From Larkinella sp965227735 (GTDB lineage: Bacteria; Bacteroidota; Bacteroidia; Cytophagales; Spirosomataceae), in NCBI RefSeq assembly GCF_965227735.1, contig NZ_OZ245776.1, forward strand, positions 248,001 to 312,000: DNA of 64,000 nucleotides. Direction: 5' to 3'. Both the position numbers and the translations under genes were made by a program. Under the pieces are notes generated by a model, which was not told the DNA's origin, searched no databases, and saw only the letters and a program-made list of their open reading frames with translations. Shown in pieces: positions 51,172 through 60,195 of the stretch (positions within the stretch are counted from its first letter, which is position 1; every line of letters begins with the position of its first letter).

Positions 51172-52065
51172 TTATGACCTTTTAGAATTCCGGTTTTCCG
51201 GAAGCGAAGCGGCTTTACGCAACTGCCGGGTGGTTTTGCGGGAGCCATCGTGACTCCAGCCCGGTGGGCCGAACACATACCGCATGGCCTGTCGAAAAGA
51301 ACCTGATTTAGCCACATCCCGGCAAATGTCTATCCATTCGTGAAACGCAATCCGGACGGGGTTGTGGGTCTCGATATTTTTAGACAGCCCGTAGGTAGGT
51401 CGTTCCTCTTCCGGTTGAAACGTGCCGAAAAACCGGTCCCAGATGATCAGCACCCCGGCGTGATTTTTATCCAGGTATTTCAGATTCGAACCGTGGTGAA
51501 CGCGGTGGTGCGAAGGCGTATTGAAAACCGCTTCGATGAAAGACGGAAACCGGTTAATGTATTCCGTATGAATCCAGAATTGGTATAACAGACTGATTGA
51601 CTGCATGGTCAGCACTGCAACCGGATGAAAACCGAGCAGCGGCAACAAGATCCAGAAAACAAACGCCCCGCTCAGATTGCCCGTCCACGTTTGCCGGAGC
51701 GCCGTTCCTAAATTGTATTTCTGCGACGAGTGGTGTACCACGTGGGAAGCCCAGAAATACCGGCTGCTGTGGCTGATCCGGTGAAACCAGTAGTAACTGA
51801 AATCGTCGGCAAAAAATAACACGACCCACGCCCACCACCGGGTCATATCGACGGTAAAAAACCGGTATTCATACACCAGCGCATAGGCACCGTACACGAT
51901 AACCTTACCCAGCAATCCGGTGATGACATTGCCAATGCCCATCGACAGACTGCTCAGTGTATCCCGGGTTTCATAATAGTCTTTCTGTTGAACCGCCGTG
52001 ACCACGACTTCCGTCAGCAGCAGAAGGACAAACCCCGGAATGGCGAAATGAATCAGATCATCCAT
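51172..52065 (-). CDS. Sterol desaturase/fatty acid hydroxylase superfamily membrane protein
   Basis: 297 residues with about five TM helices. The di-iron histidine clusters are present in order: HRISHS, HVVHHSSQ and HHRVHHGS, plus FADDFSYYWFHR before the first. The C-terminus (VFGPPGWSHDGSRKTTRQLR) resembles the bacterial C-5 desaturase-like group of Bacteroidota. It uses O2 to hydroxylate or desaturate a lipid in the inner membrane; carotenoid or fatty-acid hydroxylation is possible. Monocistronic. Confidence 0.9.
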   Translation of the reverse strand: MDDLIHFAIPGFVLLLLTEVVVTAVQQKDYYETRDTLSSLSMGIGNVITGLLGKVIVYGAYALVYEYRFFTVDMTRWWAWVVLFFADDFSYYWFHRISHSSRYFWASHVVHHSSQKYNLGTALRQTWTGNLSGAFVFWILLPLLGFHPVAVLTMQSISLLYQFWIHTEYINRFPSFIEAVFNTPSHHRVHHGSNLKYLDKNHAGVLIIWDRFFGTFQPEEERPTYGLSKNIETHNPVRIAFHEWIDICRDVAKSGSFRQAMRYVFGPPGWSHDGSRKTTRQLRKAASLPENRNSKRS

Positions 52066-52298
52066 GCCTGTTACTTAAAACCAAGAAAGACGGATTCGGC
52101 TTTCCTCTAATCATTTCTGCAAATCCAGTGCCGGATTCGTAACAGACGAAACCGGCGCTCCACCCTCCCAACCGCCCGCATATCGCGTTTTTGCGCCGTT
52201 TAAACCGTTTTTTTTCGAAAAATGTAACTTTTAAAAATTTCTACGTCTCAACGTAAACCCTTCGAAAAAGGGTGTCATCTTACAACCAGACACAAGAA

Positions 52299-52856
52299 AT
52301 GAAAAAAGTAGTAATAAGTTTGCTGGTTTCAGCCATGAGCGTAGCCGGCGTTTATGCCCAGAAAAATACGGTATTGGTGTATGGATCGATCAAAGCCGAA
52401 TCGCAAAAGACCAGCGAGAGCAATAAGGTCAATACCTTCGGTTTTTCACCTGCGGTGGGTTACCAGTTTACCGACAACTGGACGGCCGGCTTGTCGCTTT
52501 CGACCGAAAGTTGGAAAACCACCACGAACGCCGTCGAGTCGAAAACCTCGGCCTTCGCTGTTGGCCCCTTTATCCGGTATGCCGTTCCCCTTTCGGATAT
52601 TTTCGCCCTCTATGGCCAGTTTAACGCCGATATTCTCTCAGGTAAAACCGGTGGCATATCGGCAAACGGGTTTCGTGGCACTTTCTTCCCGGCAATTGGT
52701 GTTAACATGAAAAATGGGTTTGCGTTAAATTTTAGCTTCGGCGGTTTGAGCTACGCATCCCTCAAACCCAAGGGCGCTTCTGAAAGCACGACGAATTTTA
52801 AATTTGATTTTGGCAGCGGGGCGTCGTTTGGAATTTCGAAAAACTTTGGTTTATAA
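52299..52856 (+). CDS. Outer-membrane beta-barrel protein
   Basis: 185 residues from the ATG at 52299 (MKKVVISLLVSAMSVAGVYA); the upstream frame start at 52272 would hide the signal peptide. The mature part shows alternating strands: TNTFGFSPAVGYQFTDNWTA-like segments, FAVGPFIRYAVPLSDIFALY and GASFGISKNFGL, ending in the aromatic/leucine pair typical of outer-membrane insertion. OmpW/porin-like small barrel (PF13505-like). Its own terminator follows at 52901. Confidence 0.87.
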   Translation: MKKVVISLLVSAMSVAGVYAQKNTVLVYGSIKAESQKTSESNKVNTFGFSPAVGYQFTDNWTAGLSLSTESWKTTTNAVESKTSAFAVGPFIRYAVPLSDIFALYGQFNADILSGKTGGISANGFRGTFFPAIGVNMKNGFALNFSFGGLSYASLKPKGASESTTNFKFDFGSGASFGISKNFGL

Positions 52857-52900
52857 CGATATAAGTGAGAGTAGAGTAGTATTTGTTGTTACTGTTTTAG

Positions 52901-52930
52901 AAAGCCGTCTCCTTTTTAGGGGACGGCTTT
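52901..52930 (+). terminator. Intrinsic terminator after the outer-membrane protein gene
   Basis: AAAGCCGTCTCC (52901-52912) pairs with GGGGACGGCTTT (52919-52930) with one G-T pair; loop six, then TTTTG. Confidence 0.85.
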
Positions 52931-52980
52931 TTTGTTTTCTTTGTAAGTTGTGTACAACCGAAAAATTTTCCTGACAGGCT

Positions 52981-54012
52981 ATGCCGATCGATTTACGAAG
53001 TGATACCGTTACCAAACCCAGCCCGGCGATGCTGGAAGCCATGTTTACCGCCGAAGTGGGCGACGATGTGCTGGGCGACGACCCGACGGTGCTGGCCCTG
53101 GAAGCAAAAGCCGCCCGGTTGTTCGGGATGGAAGCGGCCCTTTTCTGCACCTCCGGCACGATGACCAACCAACTGGCGATTCGCACCCACACCCGCCCGG
53201 GCGACGATGTGATTTGCGACCAGCTTTCGCACGTTCACCTCTACGAAGGCGGGGGCATCGCCGTCAACGCGCTGGCGTCGCTCAGTCTGGCGCAGGGCGA
53301 ACGCGGCAAACTGACACCTGAGCTGGTTCGCGATCACATTCAGCCCGATGATCTGCACAAGCCGATTACACGACTGGTCTGTCTGGAAAATACCGTTAAC
53401 AAAGGCGGGGGCTGTTATTACACCCTTCCCGAAATTGCCGCCATCCGGCAGGTATGCGACGAACACGGGTTGAAACTGCACCTCGACGGCGCACGCTTGT
53501 TCAATGCGCTGGTCGAAACCGGGGAAAGCCCGGAAGCCTACGGTCAGCTCTTCGATTCGATCAGCATTTGCCTGTCCAAAGGGCTGGGTTGTCCGGTGGG
53601 GTCGTTGTTGTTGGGGAAGGCGGAGGTGATCAAACAGGCCCGTCGCTACCGGAAACTGATGGGCGGTGGCTGGCGGCAGGCCGGTTATCTGGCTGCTGCG
53701 GGCATCTACGCCCTCGACCACCACGTAAACCGCCTGAAACTCGATCATGCCCGCGCCCGAAAAATAGGTCAGATGCTGCTGTTGTTGCCCGAAGTGGAAG
53801 AAATTTATCCCATCGACACCAACATTGTCATTTTTCGACTGAACCAGAACATCTTAGCCGCCGATTACGTTGCAGAATTAGGCCGCAAAGGAATTTTAGC
53901 CGTTACCTTCGGAAAACACCTGGTCCGTTTCGTCACACACCTGGACTTTACGGACGAGCACCTTTTAAGTTTAGAAGAGAAAATTAAAGAAGGGGTTGTT
54001 ACACAGGGTTAA
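52981..54012 (+). CDS. ltaE: Low-specificity L-threonine aldolase
   Basis: 343 residues, fold-type I PLP enzyme. MPIDLRSDTVTKPSPAMLEA and GDDVLGDDPTVLALEAKAAR open the family, K200 in ISICLSKGLGCPVGSLLLG binds PLP, and LHLDGARLFNA supplies the pyridine-N Asp. It cleaves L-threonine (or allo-threonine) to glycine and acetaldehyde. The last codons, VVTQG and the stop, lie inside the left arm of repeat C3, so the C-terminus was written by the repeat. Confidence 0.93.
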   Translation: MPIDLRSDTVTKPSPAMLEAMFTAEVGDDVLGDDPTVLALEAKAARLFGMEAALFCTSGTMTNQLAIRTHTRPGDDVICDQLSHVHLYEGGGIAVNALASLSLAQGERGKLTPELVRDHIQPDDLHKPITRLVCLENTVNKGGGCYYTLPEIAAIRQVCDEHGLKLHLDGARLFNALVETGESPEAYGQLFDSISICLSKGLGCPVGSLLLGKAEVIKQARRYRKLMGGGWRQAGYLAAAGIYALDHHVNRLKLDHARARKIGQMLLLLPEVEEIYPIDTNIVIFRLNQNILAADYVAELGRKGILAVTFGKHLVRFVTHLDFTDEHLLSLEEKIKEGVVTQG

Positions 54013-54097
54013 TCAGAGGAAATCAGGGTTAATCAGAGTTTTTCTCTGTTTACCTCTGATTAACCCTGATTTCCTCTGATTAACCCTGTGTAACAAC
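53995..54097. repeat. Family C inverted repeat, copy C3
   Basis: Perfect 44-bp pairing of 53995-54038 with the last 44 bases of 54044-54097 (begins GTTGTTACACAGGGTTAATC). It uses the word GTTAATCAG where C1 has GTTTATCAG, in both arms. The left arm covers the end of ltaE. Confidence 0.92.
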
Positions 54098-54116
54098 TTC
54101 ACAATACGACCGCATT

Positions 54117-55712
54117 ATGCATATTCAAACCAGAACACTACAGAAATCCGATTACGCCGACCTGAAGGAGTCGATGATCGAAGTCTACAGCGGCATCGGC
54201 GGGGATTATTGGGAAAAGAACCTCATCGATAAACTGCTGAAAATCTTCCCGGAGGGCCAGTTCTGCGTGGAGGTCGACGGCAAGGTCGTGGCCTGCTCGC
54301 TGGCGATCCGGGTGAAGTACAGCGATTTCGGCGACAACCATACGTATGAGGAAATAACCGGTAATTACAGTTTCGACACGCACAATCCAAAAGGCAACTG
54401 GCTGTATGGCATCGAGTTGTTCGTCCACCCCGAATACCGGGATTTGCGGCTGGGACGACGGCTATACGACGCCCGCAAGGAACTTTGTGAGTCGCTGAAC
54501 CTGAAAGGCATCATGGCGGGCGGGCGAATTCCAAACTATGTACGCTATGCCGGCGAAATGTCGCCCCGCGAATTTATCGCCAAAGTAAAGCAGAAGGAAA
54601 TCTACGACCCCACGCTGACGTTCCAGCTTTCCAATGATTTTCACGTCAAGAAAGTGCTGCGCGGGTATTTGCCCGGCGACAGTGAATCGCTGGAATACGC
54701 GACCTTGCTGGAGTGGAACAACATCTATTACGTCGACGAAAAGAAGAAAAAACCGCATACCAACGCCATCATCCGGTTGGGCGTTGTGCAGTGGCAGATG
54801 CGGCTTTTCCCAAACATGCAAGCCTTGCTCGATCAGGTCGAATTTTTCGCCGACTCCGTCAGCGACTACAAAGCCGACTTCCTGGTTCTCCCGGAATTTT
54901 TCAATACGCCACTGATGGCCGATTTCAATGACCTGCCCGCACCGGTTGCCATTCGCAAACTGGCCGAGGTGACGAATGAAGTGCGTCAGCGGTTGTCGGA
55001 ACTGGCCATTTCATACAATGTCAACATCGTCGGTGGCAGTATGCCGTTGATCGACGAGGGGAAACTTTACAATGTGGCTTACTTATACCGGCGCGACGGT
55101 TCATATGAAGAATACCGGAAAATTCACATTACGCCGAATGAAGTCCGGCATTATGGTATGGTGGGTGGCAGCGAAATCCGGACGTTCGACACCGACTGCG
55201 GCAAGATCGGTTTGCTGATCTGCTACGACGTCGAGTTCCCGGAACTGAGCCGGATTCTGGCCGATCAGGGTATGCAGATACTGTTTGTTCCCTTCCTGAC
55301 CGACACCCAGAATGGCTACAACCGGGTGCGGCATTGTGCGATGGCGCGGGCCATTGAAAACGAATGTTACGTGGCCATTTCGGGCTGCGTCGGCAACCTG
55401 CCCCGGGTGGCCAACATGGACATCCACTACGCCCAGTCGGCGGTATTCACGCCTTCCGATTTTCAGTTTCCCAACAACGCCATCAAAGCCGAGTCGACAC
55501 CCAACACCGAAATGGTGCTGATTACCGACGTCGATCTGTCGCTGCTGACCGAGTTACACGAACAAGGCTCGGTCCAGATTCTGAAAGACCGCCGAACCGA
55601 TTTGTACGACATTACCGTAAAACGCTCGGCCCGGACGAAGCCGGAAAAGAAAAAGGAACTTTCGAACGAAGAAGACCTGCGGGTTTTGCCTCCGGTGATT
55701 GTGGTAAACTAA
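54117..55712 (+). CDS. GNAT acetyltransferase fused to a carbon-nitrogen hydrolase
   Basis: 531 residues. Residues 1-205 are a GNAT domain (IELFVHPEYRDLRLGRRLYD is the acetyl-CoA loop; IQTRTLQKSDYADLKESMIE its first strand). Residues 220-515 are a nitrilase-superfamily domain with the Glu-Lys-Cys triad E260 (LVLPEFFN), K335 (YRKIHITP) and C369 (LLICYDVEFPE). The order matches known GNAT-nitrilase fusions that may acylate or deacylate an amine. Cytoplasmic. Substrate unknown. The start is 20 bp after repeat C3; a terminator follows at 55734. Confidence 0.92.
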   Translation: MHIQTRTLQKSDYADLKESMIEVYSGIGGDYWEKNLIDKLLKIFPEGQFCVEVDGKVVACSLAIRVKYSDFGDNHTYEEITGNYSFDTHNPKGNWLYGIELFVHPEYRDLRLGRRLYDARKELCESLNLKGIMAGGRIPNYVRYAGEMSPREFIAKVKQKEIYDPTLTFQLSNDFHVKKVLRGYLPGDSESLEYATLLEWNNIYYVDEKKKKPHTNAIIRLGVVQWQMRLFPNMQALLDQVEFFADSVSDYKADFLVLPEFFNTPLMADFNDLPAPVAIRKLAEVTNEVRQRLSELAISYNVNIVGGSMPLIDEGKLYNVAYLYRRDGSYEEYRKIHITPNEVRHYGMVGGSEIRTFDTDCGKIGLLICYDVEFPELSRILADQGMQILFVPFLTDTQNGYNRVRHCAMARAIENECYVAISGCVGNLPRVANMDIHYAQSAVFTPSDFQFPNNAIKAESTPNTEMVLITDVDLSLLTELHEQGSVQILKDRRTDLYDITVKRSARTKPEKKKELSNEEDLRVLPPVIVVN

Positions 55713-55733
55713 CTGCTCGACCTCACCGTGCTG

Positions 55734-55768
55734 ATGCCGCCGTTTCAGTTGAAAACGGCGGCATTTTT
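55734..55768 (+). terminator. Intrinsic terminator after the GNAT-nitrilase gene
   Basis: ATGCCGCCGTTT (55734-55745) pairs perfectly with 55753-55764, loop seven, followed by TTTT. Confidence 0.85.
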
Positions 55769-55814
55769 ATGGCAAACTTTTTATCGTTGCTACAGAATTG
55801 ATCGAACCTAACCC

Positions 55815-57746
55815 ATGAGCGTAAATACAAAACAAGTCCTGAATCTCCTGACGGTTGTTTTACTGGCGTCGGTCGTGTGTTTCGGGCAGGTGCGCGTACC
55901 CAAACTCATCAGCGATGGCATGGTGCTCCAACGCGACGCCCCCCTGAAGATTTGGGGATGGGCGAAACCGGGCGAAAAAATTTCCGTCCGTTTTAAAAAC
56001 CGCAATTACAAAACCGTCACCGATGCCTCCGGTCAATGGCAGATCAGGCTGCCCGCCACGCCGGCGGGCGGCCCCTTCACGATGGATATTGTGGGAAGTT
56101 CCCGGCTGACGCTCCGGGATATTCTGGTTGGCGACGTCTGGTTTTGCAGCGGACAAAGCAACATGGTGCATCAACTCAACATCCATGACGTCACGTATGC
56201 AAAAGAAATTGAACAGGCCAACGACTCCCAAATCCGGCAGTTCTGGGTGCCCACGCTGACGAACCTGCAAAAGCCCCAAAGCGATCTTCCGGCCGGACAA
56301 TGGAAAGCCGCCGTGGGCGAAGACGTCAGGGCTTTCTCGGCAGTGGCTTATTTTTTCGCTAAAAAACTGTATGCAACCTATAAAATTCCCATTGGCATCA
56401 TCAACGCCAGTGTCGGCGGGACGCCCATTGAAGCCTGGACGAGTGAAGAAGGATTGGCCAGCTTCCCGGCGATGAAAACCACCATCGTGAAGAACAGAGA
56501 CACGACGTATTTCAATCACCAGAACCGGAAACCGTCTGCGCCTGCAATACAACCTGAGGATGTCGGGCTAACCGCCACCCCCAAATGGTCTGACGTTTCG
56601 TATACGCCAAAGGGCTGGCGACCGATCAACATTCCCGGTTATTGGGAAGATCAGGGGCTGAAAGACTTGAATGGCATCGTTTGGTATCGCAAGGAAATCG
56701 ACGTACCGGCTTCAATGACCGGCCAGCCCGCCAAAGTCTTTCTGGGTCGCATCGTGGACGCCGACGAACTGTATATCAATGGAAAACCGGTCGGAAAAAC
56801 GACGTATCAATACCCCCAGCGCCGGTATAAACTACCGGCTGGTGTCCTGAAAGCCGGGAAGAATGTGCTGGTCATCCGGGTCACCAACACGGCGGGGAAA
56901 GGTGGTTTTGTTCCCGACAAACCTTACTGCCTTTTTGCCGGTACCGACACCCTCGATCTGAAAGGCACCTGGCAGTATAAGGTAGGCGTGGCCTACCGGC
57001 CCCCTGCTGGCGTTTCCGGGGGCGGAATCAGTGCGCAAAATCAACCCACCGCCTTGTATAATGCGATGGTGGCTCCGGAAACCAACTACGCCATCAAAGG
57101 TTTTTGCTGGTATCAGGGGGAAAGCAATGCCGGTCGTCCTGAAGAATACGCTACGCTGTTACCGGCCTTGATTTCGGACTGGCGACGGCACTGGAACCAG
57201 GAGACGCTACCCTTTCTGTATGTTCAGCTACCCGGTTTTATGGACTACAATTACCTGCCCTCTGAGAGCCATTGGGCGGTTTTGCGGGAAGCTCAGCTCA
57301 ACGCTTTGAAGGTGCCTAACACGGGTATGGCCGTGGCGATTGATCTGGGCGAGTGGAACGACATTCACCCCGACAATAAAAAAGACGTGGGCGAACGGCT
57401 GGCTCTGGCTGCCTTGAAAACCGCTTACCACGAAAACCTGGTTTCTTCCGGCCCGATCTACCAATCATCGGCGATTGAGGGGAATACAATCGTGGTCAGC
57501 TTCACCCATACCGGTGGAGGATTGGTTACGCAGGACGGGGAAACACCCGGAGACTTTGCCATTGCGGGCAGCGACAAAAAATTTGTGTGGGCGAAGGCCC
57601 GTATCCAAAATGGCCAGGTGGTGGTCTGGAGTGATGAGGTGCCGGAGCCCCGGTATGTGCGCTATGCCTGGGCCGATAACCCCGTGAATCCCAATCTGTA
57701 TAACCGGGAAGGATTACCGGCTTCTCCCTTTCGAACCGACCGTTAA
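55815..57746 (+). CDS. Sialate O-acetylesterase-like SGNH hydrolase
   Basis: 643 residues with signal peptide (MSVNTKQVLNLLTVVLLASV ... FGQ). VPKLISDGMVLQRDAPLKIW begins the N-terminal beta domain; DVWFCSGQSNM holds the catalytic serine of the SASA family (GQSNM), and DIHPDNKKDVGERLA near 525 supplies the Asp-His. A beta-sandwich insert (about 245-395, GHWEDQGL-type NIPGYWEDQGLKDLNGIVWY) is like a carbohydrate-binding/jelly-roll module. Periplasmic; removes O-acetyl groups from sialic acid or xylan-type sugars. No sialic-acid genes are nearby, so a plant glycan is equally likely given the xylose genes beside it. Confidence 0.9.
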   Translation: MSVNTKQVLNLLTVVLLASVVCFGQVRVPKLISDGMVLQRDAPLKIWGWAKPGEKISVRFKNRNYKTVTDASGQWQIRLPATPAGGPFTMDIVGSSRLTLRDILVGDVWFCSGQSNMVHQLNIHDVTYAKEIEQANDSQIRQFWVPTLTNLQKPQSDLPAGQWKAAVGEDVRAFSAVAYFFAKKLYATYKIPIGIINASVGGTPIEAWTSEEGLASFPAMKTTIVKNRDTTYFNHQNRKPSAPAIQPEDVGLTATPKWSDVSYTPKGWRPINIPGYWEDQGLKDLNGIVWYRKEIDVPASMTGQPAKVFLGRIVDADELYINGKPVGKTTYQYPQRRYKLPAGVLKAGKNVLVIRVTNTAGKGGFVPDKPYCLFAGTDTLDLKGTWQYKVGVAYRPPAGVSGGGISAQNQPTALYNAMVAPETNYAIKGFCWYQGESNAGRPEEYATLLPALISDWRRHWNQETLPFLYVQLPGFMDYNYLPSESHWAVLREAQLNALKVPNTGMAVAIDLGEWNDIHPDNKKDVGERLALAALKTAYHENLVSSGPIYQSSAIEGNTIVVSFTHTGGGLVTQDGETPGDFAIAGSDKKFVWAKARIQNGQVVVWSDEVPEPRYVRYAWADNPVNPNLYNREGLPASPFRTDR

Positions 57747-57900
57747 AAGCAAATGAATGACCGAAAAACGGGGCAGTTGGTGACCGAAATTGGATCAGCC
57801 AGTGATTGTCATGGCGGAACGATGTGTTTGGCAAACCGTAAAAATGAGATGAATTCCCTACTTTCGCCTTTATTCGAAACCGCCGGCTTTTCAACGACTC

Positions 57901-58587
57901 ATGTTAGACCAATATAAACAGCAACATCCGTACTTAGTGGCTCTGGATTCCATCATCTTCGGTTTTGACGGGGAAAGCCTGAAAGTGTTACTCGTCAAAC
58001 GCGGCATGGAAGAGCGTACCTGGTCGCTGATGGGTGGATGGCTGCAACCCGTTGAAAGCCTCGAACAGGCAGCCGCCCGCATCTTGTTCGACCTCACCGG
58101 CCTGACCAACGTATACCTGGAACAGTTGCACGCTTTCGGTGACCCGCACCGCGACCCCATTGTCCGAACGGTTTCGGTGGCGTATTTCTCGCTGGTAAAA
58201 GTGGCTGATTATGAATCAAAAATTACGGAGACTTATCAGGCCCGCTGGTTTTCGATCTATAATTTGCCGCCTTTATTATTCGACCACGGCGACATGGTCG
58301 ACTTGGCCATCAAACGGCTACGCTACAAAGCGGCCCAGCATCCCATTGGTTTCGAACTGCTGCCTGAGAAGTTTACGATTCCCCAACTCAAAAAGTTGTA
58401 TGATGCCGTCTACAACACCGAATTTGACAAGCGAAACTTCAGCCGGAAAATCCTCTCGACGAACCTACTCATCAAACTGGACGAAAAGCAGAAAGGGTTT
58501 TCCCGGAAAGGGGCCTATTTCTACCAGGTAGATCAAACCAAATACCAGCAGGCCACCGACGCCTTTTTAAATTTTATACCCACCTAG
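57901..58587 (+). CDS. Nudix-type transcriptional regulator, probable xylose regulator
   Basis: 228 residues, paralogous to the arabinose-linked regulator: YLVALDSIIFGFDGESLKVL, a degenerate Nudix box (GGWLQPVESLEQAAARILFD, no REuxEE glutamates), then the NrtR winged helix (IGFELLPEKFTIPQLKKLYD and RNFSRKILSTNLLIKLDEKQ). It probably binds a sugar or sugar phosphate and DNA. It stands 195 bp before xylA on the same strand, and the intergenic region has a 25-bp palindrome (58689-58713). Xylose as its signal is an inference from context. Confidence 0.82.
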   Translation: MLDQYKQQHPYLVALDSIIFGFDGESLKVLLVKRGMEERTWSLMGGWLQPVESLEQAAARILFDLTGLTNVYLEQLHAFGDPHRDPIVRTVSVAYFSLVKVADYESKITETYQARWFSIYNLPPLLFDHGDMVDLAIKRLRYKAAQHPIGFELLPEKFTIPQLKKLYDAVYNTEFDKRNFSRKILSTNLLIKLDEKQKGFSRKGAYFYQVDQTKYQQATDAFLNFIPT

Positions 58588-58688
58588 CTAAAATTTCCAG
58601 TCAGCGGGATCATCTCGCGGAGCACAACACCTGCTCACTTTACGGCCAGTTACGGGGGGAGTTCAATAAAAAAATAGTAGGTGTCGTT

Positions 58689-58713
58689 TTGACATTTATA
58701 AAATAAGTGTCAA
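58689..58713. promoter_or_regulatory. Candidate operator upstream of xylA
   Basis: Half-sites TTGACATTTAT and ATAAGTGTCAA around three bases (11-3-11), one mismatch. It lies 70 bp before the xylA start. It is unlike the arabinose palindrome, as expected for a different regulator. The rest of 58588-58782 shows nothing clear. Confidence 0.65.
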
Positions 58714-58782
58714 CTTTACACCATTAGAAAATTTCCGTTGAAATCAGATCGAATTCAAAACCGCTTAACCAGTTTACAAACC

Positions 58783-60114
58783 ATGTCAACCATCACCCTG
58801 GGCGACCGGGAATATTTCCCCGGCATTGGCGCCATTGCCTACGAAGGCCCCAAATCCAAGAATCCGTTAGCGTTTAAATGGTATAATCCGGATCTCATGC
58901 TGGGTGGCAAAACGCTGCGGGAGCAACTCCGCTTTGCCATTAGCTACTGGCACACCTTCTGCGGAGCGGGCGGAGATCCATTTGGCCCCGGCACGCGGAT
59001 TTTTCCGTGGGATCAGGATAGCGACGCCAACGTGCGGGCGAAACTGAAAATGGACGCGGCTTTTGAGTTTTTCACCAAAATCGGAGCGCCGTATTATTGT
59101 TTCCACGACATCGACCTGGTGGATGAAGGCCCATCGGTCAATGATTACGAAAACCGCCTGCAGGCCATTGTCGACTACGCGAAGCAGAAGCAGTCGGCCA
59201 GTGGTGTCAAACTGCTGTGGGGTACGGCGAATGTGTTCTCGAACCCGCGCTACATGAATGGCGCATCGACCAATCCAGATTTTGCGGTCTTGGCCTATGC
59301 CGGAACCCAGGTTAAAAATGCCATTGATGCCACCATCGCACTGGGTGGCGAAAACTACGTGTTCTGGGGTGGCCGGGAAGGTTACATGTCCCTGCTGAAC
59401 ACCAACATGAAGCGGGAAGTCGAGCACCTGGCGAAGTTTCTGACCATGGCCCGCGATTACGCCCGCCAGCAAGGTTTCAAAGGCACCTTCTTCATTGAGC
59501 CGAAACCGATGGAACCCACGAAACACCAGTACGATTATGACGCGGCTACGGTTATTGGTTTCCTGCGTCAGTATGGCTTAGAAAATGATTTTCAACTGAA
59601 CATCGAGGTTAACCACGCGACTTTGGCCGGGCATACCTTCGACCACGAATTGCAGGTGGCGGCTGATGCGGGAATGTTGGGCAGCATCGACGCCAACCGG
59701 GGCGACAACCAGAATGGCTGGGATACCGATCAGTTTCCGATCAATCTGTATGAACTGGTTGAAGCGGCTCTGGTAATTCACCAGGCGGGAGGCATCAAAC
59801 CCGGGGGAATCAACTTCGACGCCAAAGTGCGCCGGAACTCCACCGATTTCGAGGATTTGTTCATTGCCCACATCAGCGGTATGGATGCGTTTGCCCGTTC
59901 GTTTATCGTGGCGGATGCCATTCTGAAAGAGTCAGATTATCTCAAATTCCGGACAGAACGGTACAGTTCTTTCGATGGCGGCCCCGGAAAAGCGTTTGAA
60001 GAAGGCAAACTGACGCTGGAAGATCTGCGCAGCTACACGCTCGAAAATGGGGAGCCAACGGCTCGCAGTGGCAAACAGGAATGGCTGGAGAGCCTCATCA
60101 ATCAGTATATTTAA
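58783..60114 (+). CDS. xylA: Xylose isomerase
   Basis: 443 residues from the ATG at 58783 (MSTITLGDREYFPGIGAIAY); an earlier TTG frame start is rejected. Class II length. VFWGGREGYMSLLNTNM is the family signature, EPKPMEPTKHQYDYDAATVI and IEVNHATLAGHTFDHELQVA hold metal-binding Glu/His, and the HDxDLVDEGPS region (CFHDIDLVDEGPSVNDY) the catalytic His. Interconverts D-xylose and D-xylulose in the cytoplasm. No xylulokinase gene is adjacent or elsewhere in the window. Confidence 0.97.
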   Translation: MSTITLGDREYFPGIGAIAYEGPKSKNPLAFKWYNPDLMLGGKTLREQLRFAISYWHTFCGAGGDPFGPGTRIFPWDQDSDANVRAKLKMDAAFEFFTKIGAPYYCFHDIDLVDEGPSVNDYENRLQAIVDYAKQKQSASGVKLLWGTANVFSNPRYMNGASTNPDFAVLAYAGTQVKNAIDATIALGGENYVFWGGREGYMSLLNTNMKREVEHLAKFLTMARDYARQQGFKGTFFIEPKPMEPTKHQYDYDAATVIGFLRQYGLENDFQLNIEVNHATLAGHTFDHELQVAADAGMLGSIDANRGDNQNGWDTDQFPINLYELVEAALVIHQAGGIKPGGINFDAKVRRNSTDFEDLFIAHISGMDAFARSFIVADAILKESDYLKFRTERYSSFDGGPGKAFEEGKLTLEDLRSYTLENGEPTARSGKQEWLESLINQYI

Positions 60115-60128
60115 TATTTTCCCTATTT

Positions 60129-60164
60129 GCCACGCAGGTCCCATGTTTTTGTGGCCTGCGTGGC
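60129..60164 (+). terminator. Hairpin between xylA and the transketolase genes
   Basis: GCCACGCAGG (60129-60138) pairs perfectly with 60155-60164, loop 16 nt containing TTTTT. It may attenuate read-through rather than end transcription. Confidence 0.45.
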
Positions 60165-60195
60165 GGATATAGAGATGATCCTAAAAGATAAATGC

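Noticed and set aside
57750..57900. Promoter for the xylose regulator with boxes TTTG and TACTTTCG
   Set aside because: The two boxes are about 28 bases apart, too far for a Bacteroidota promoter, and the -7 box has a mismatch.
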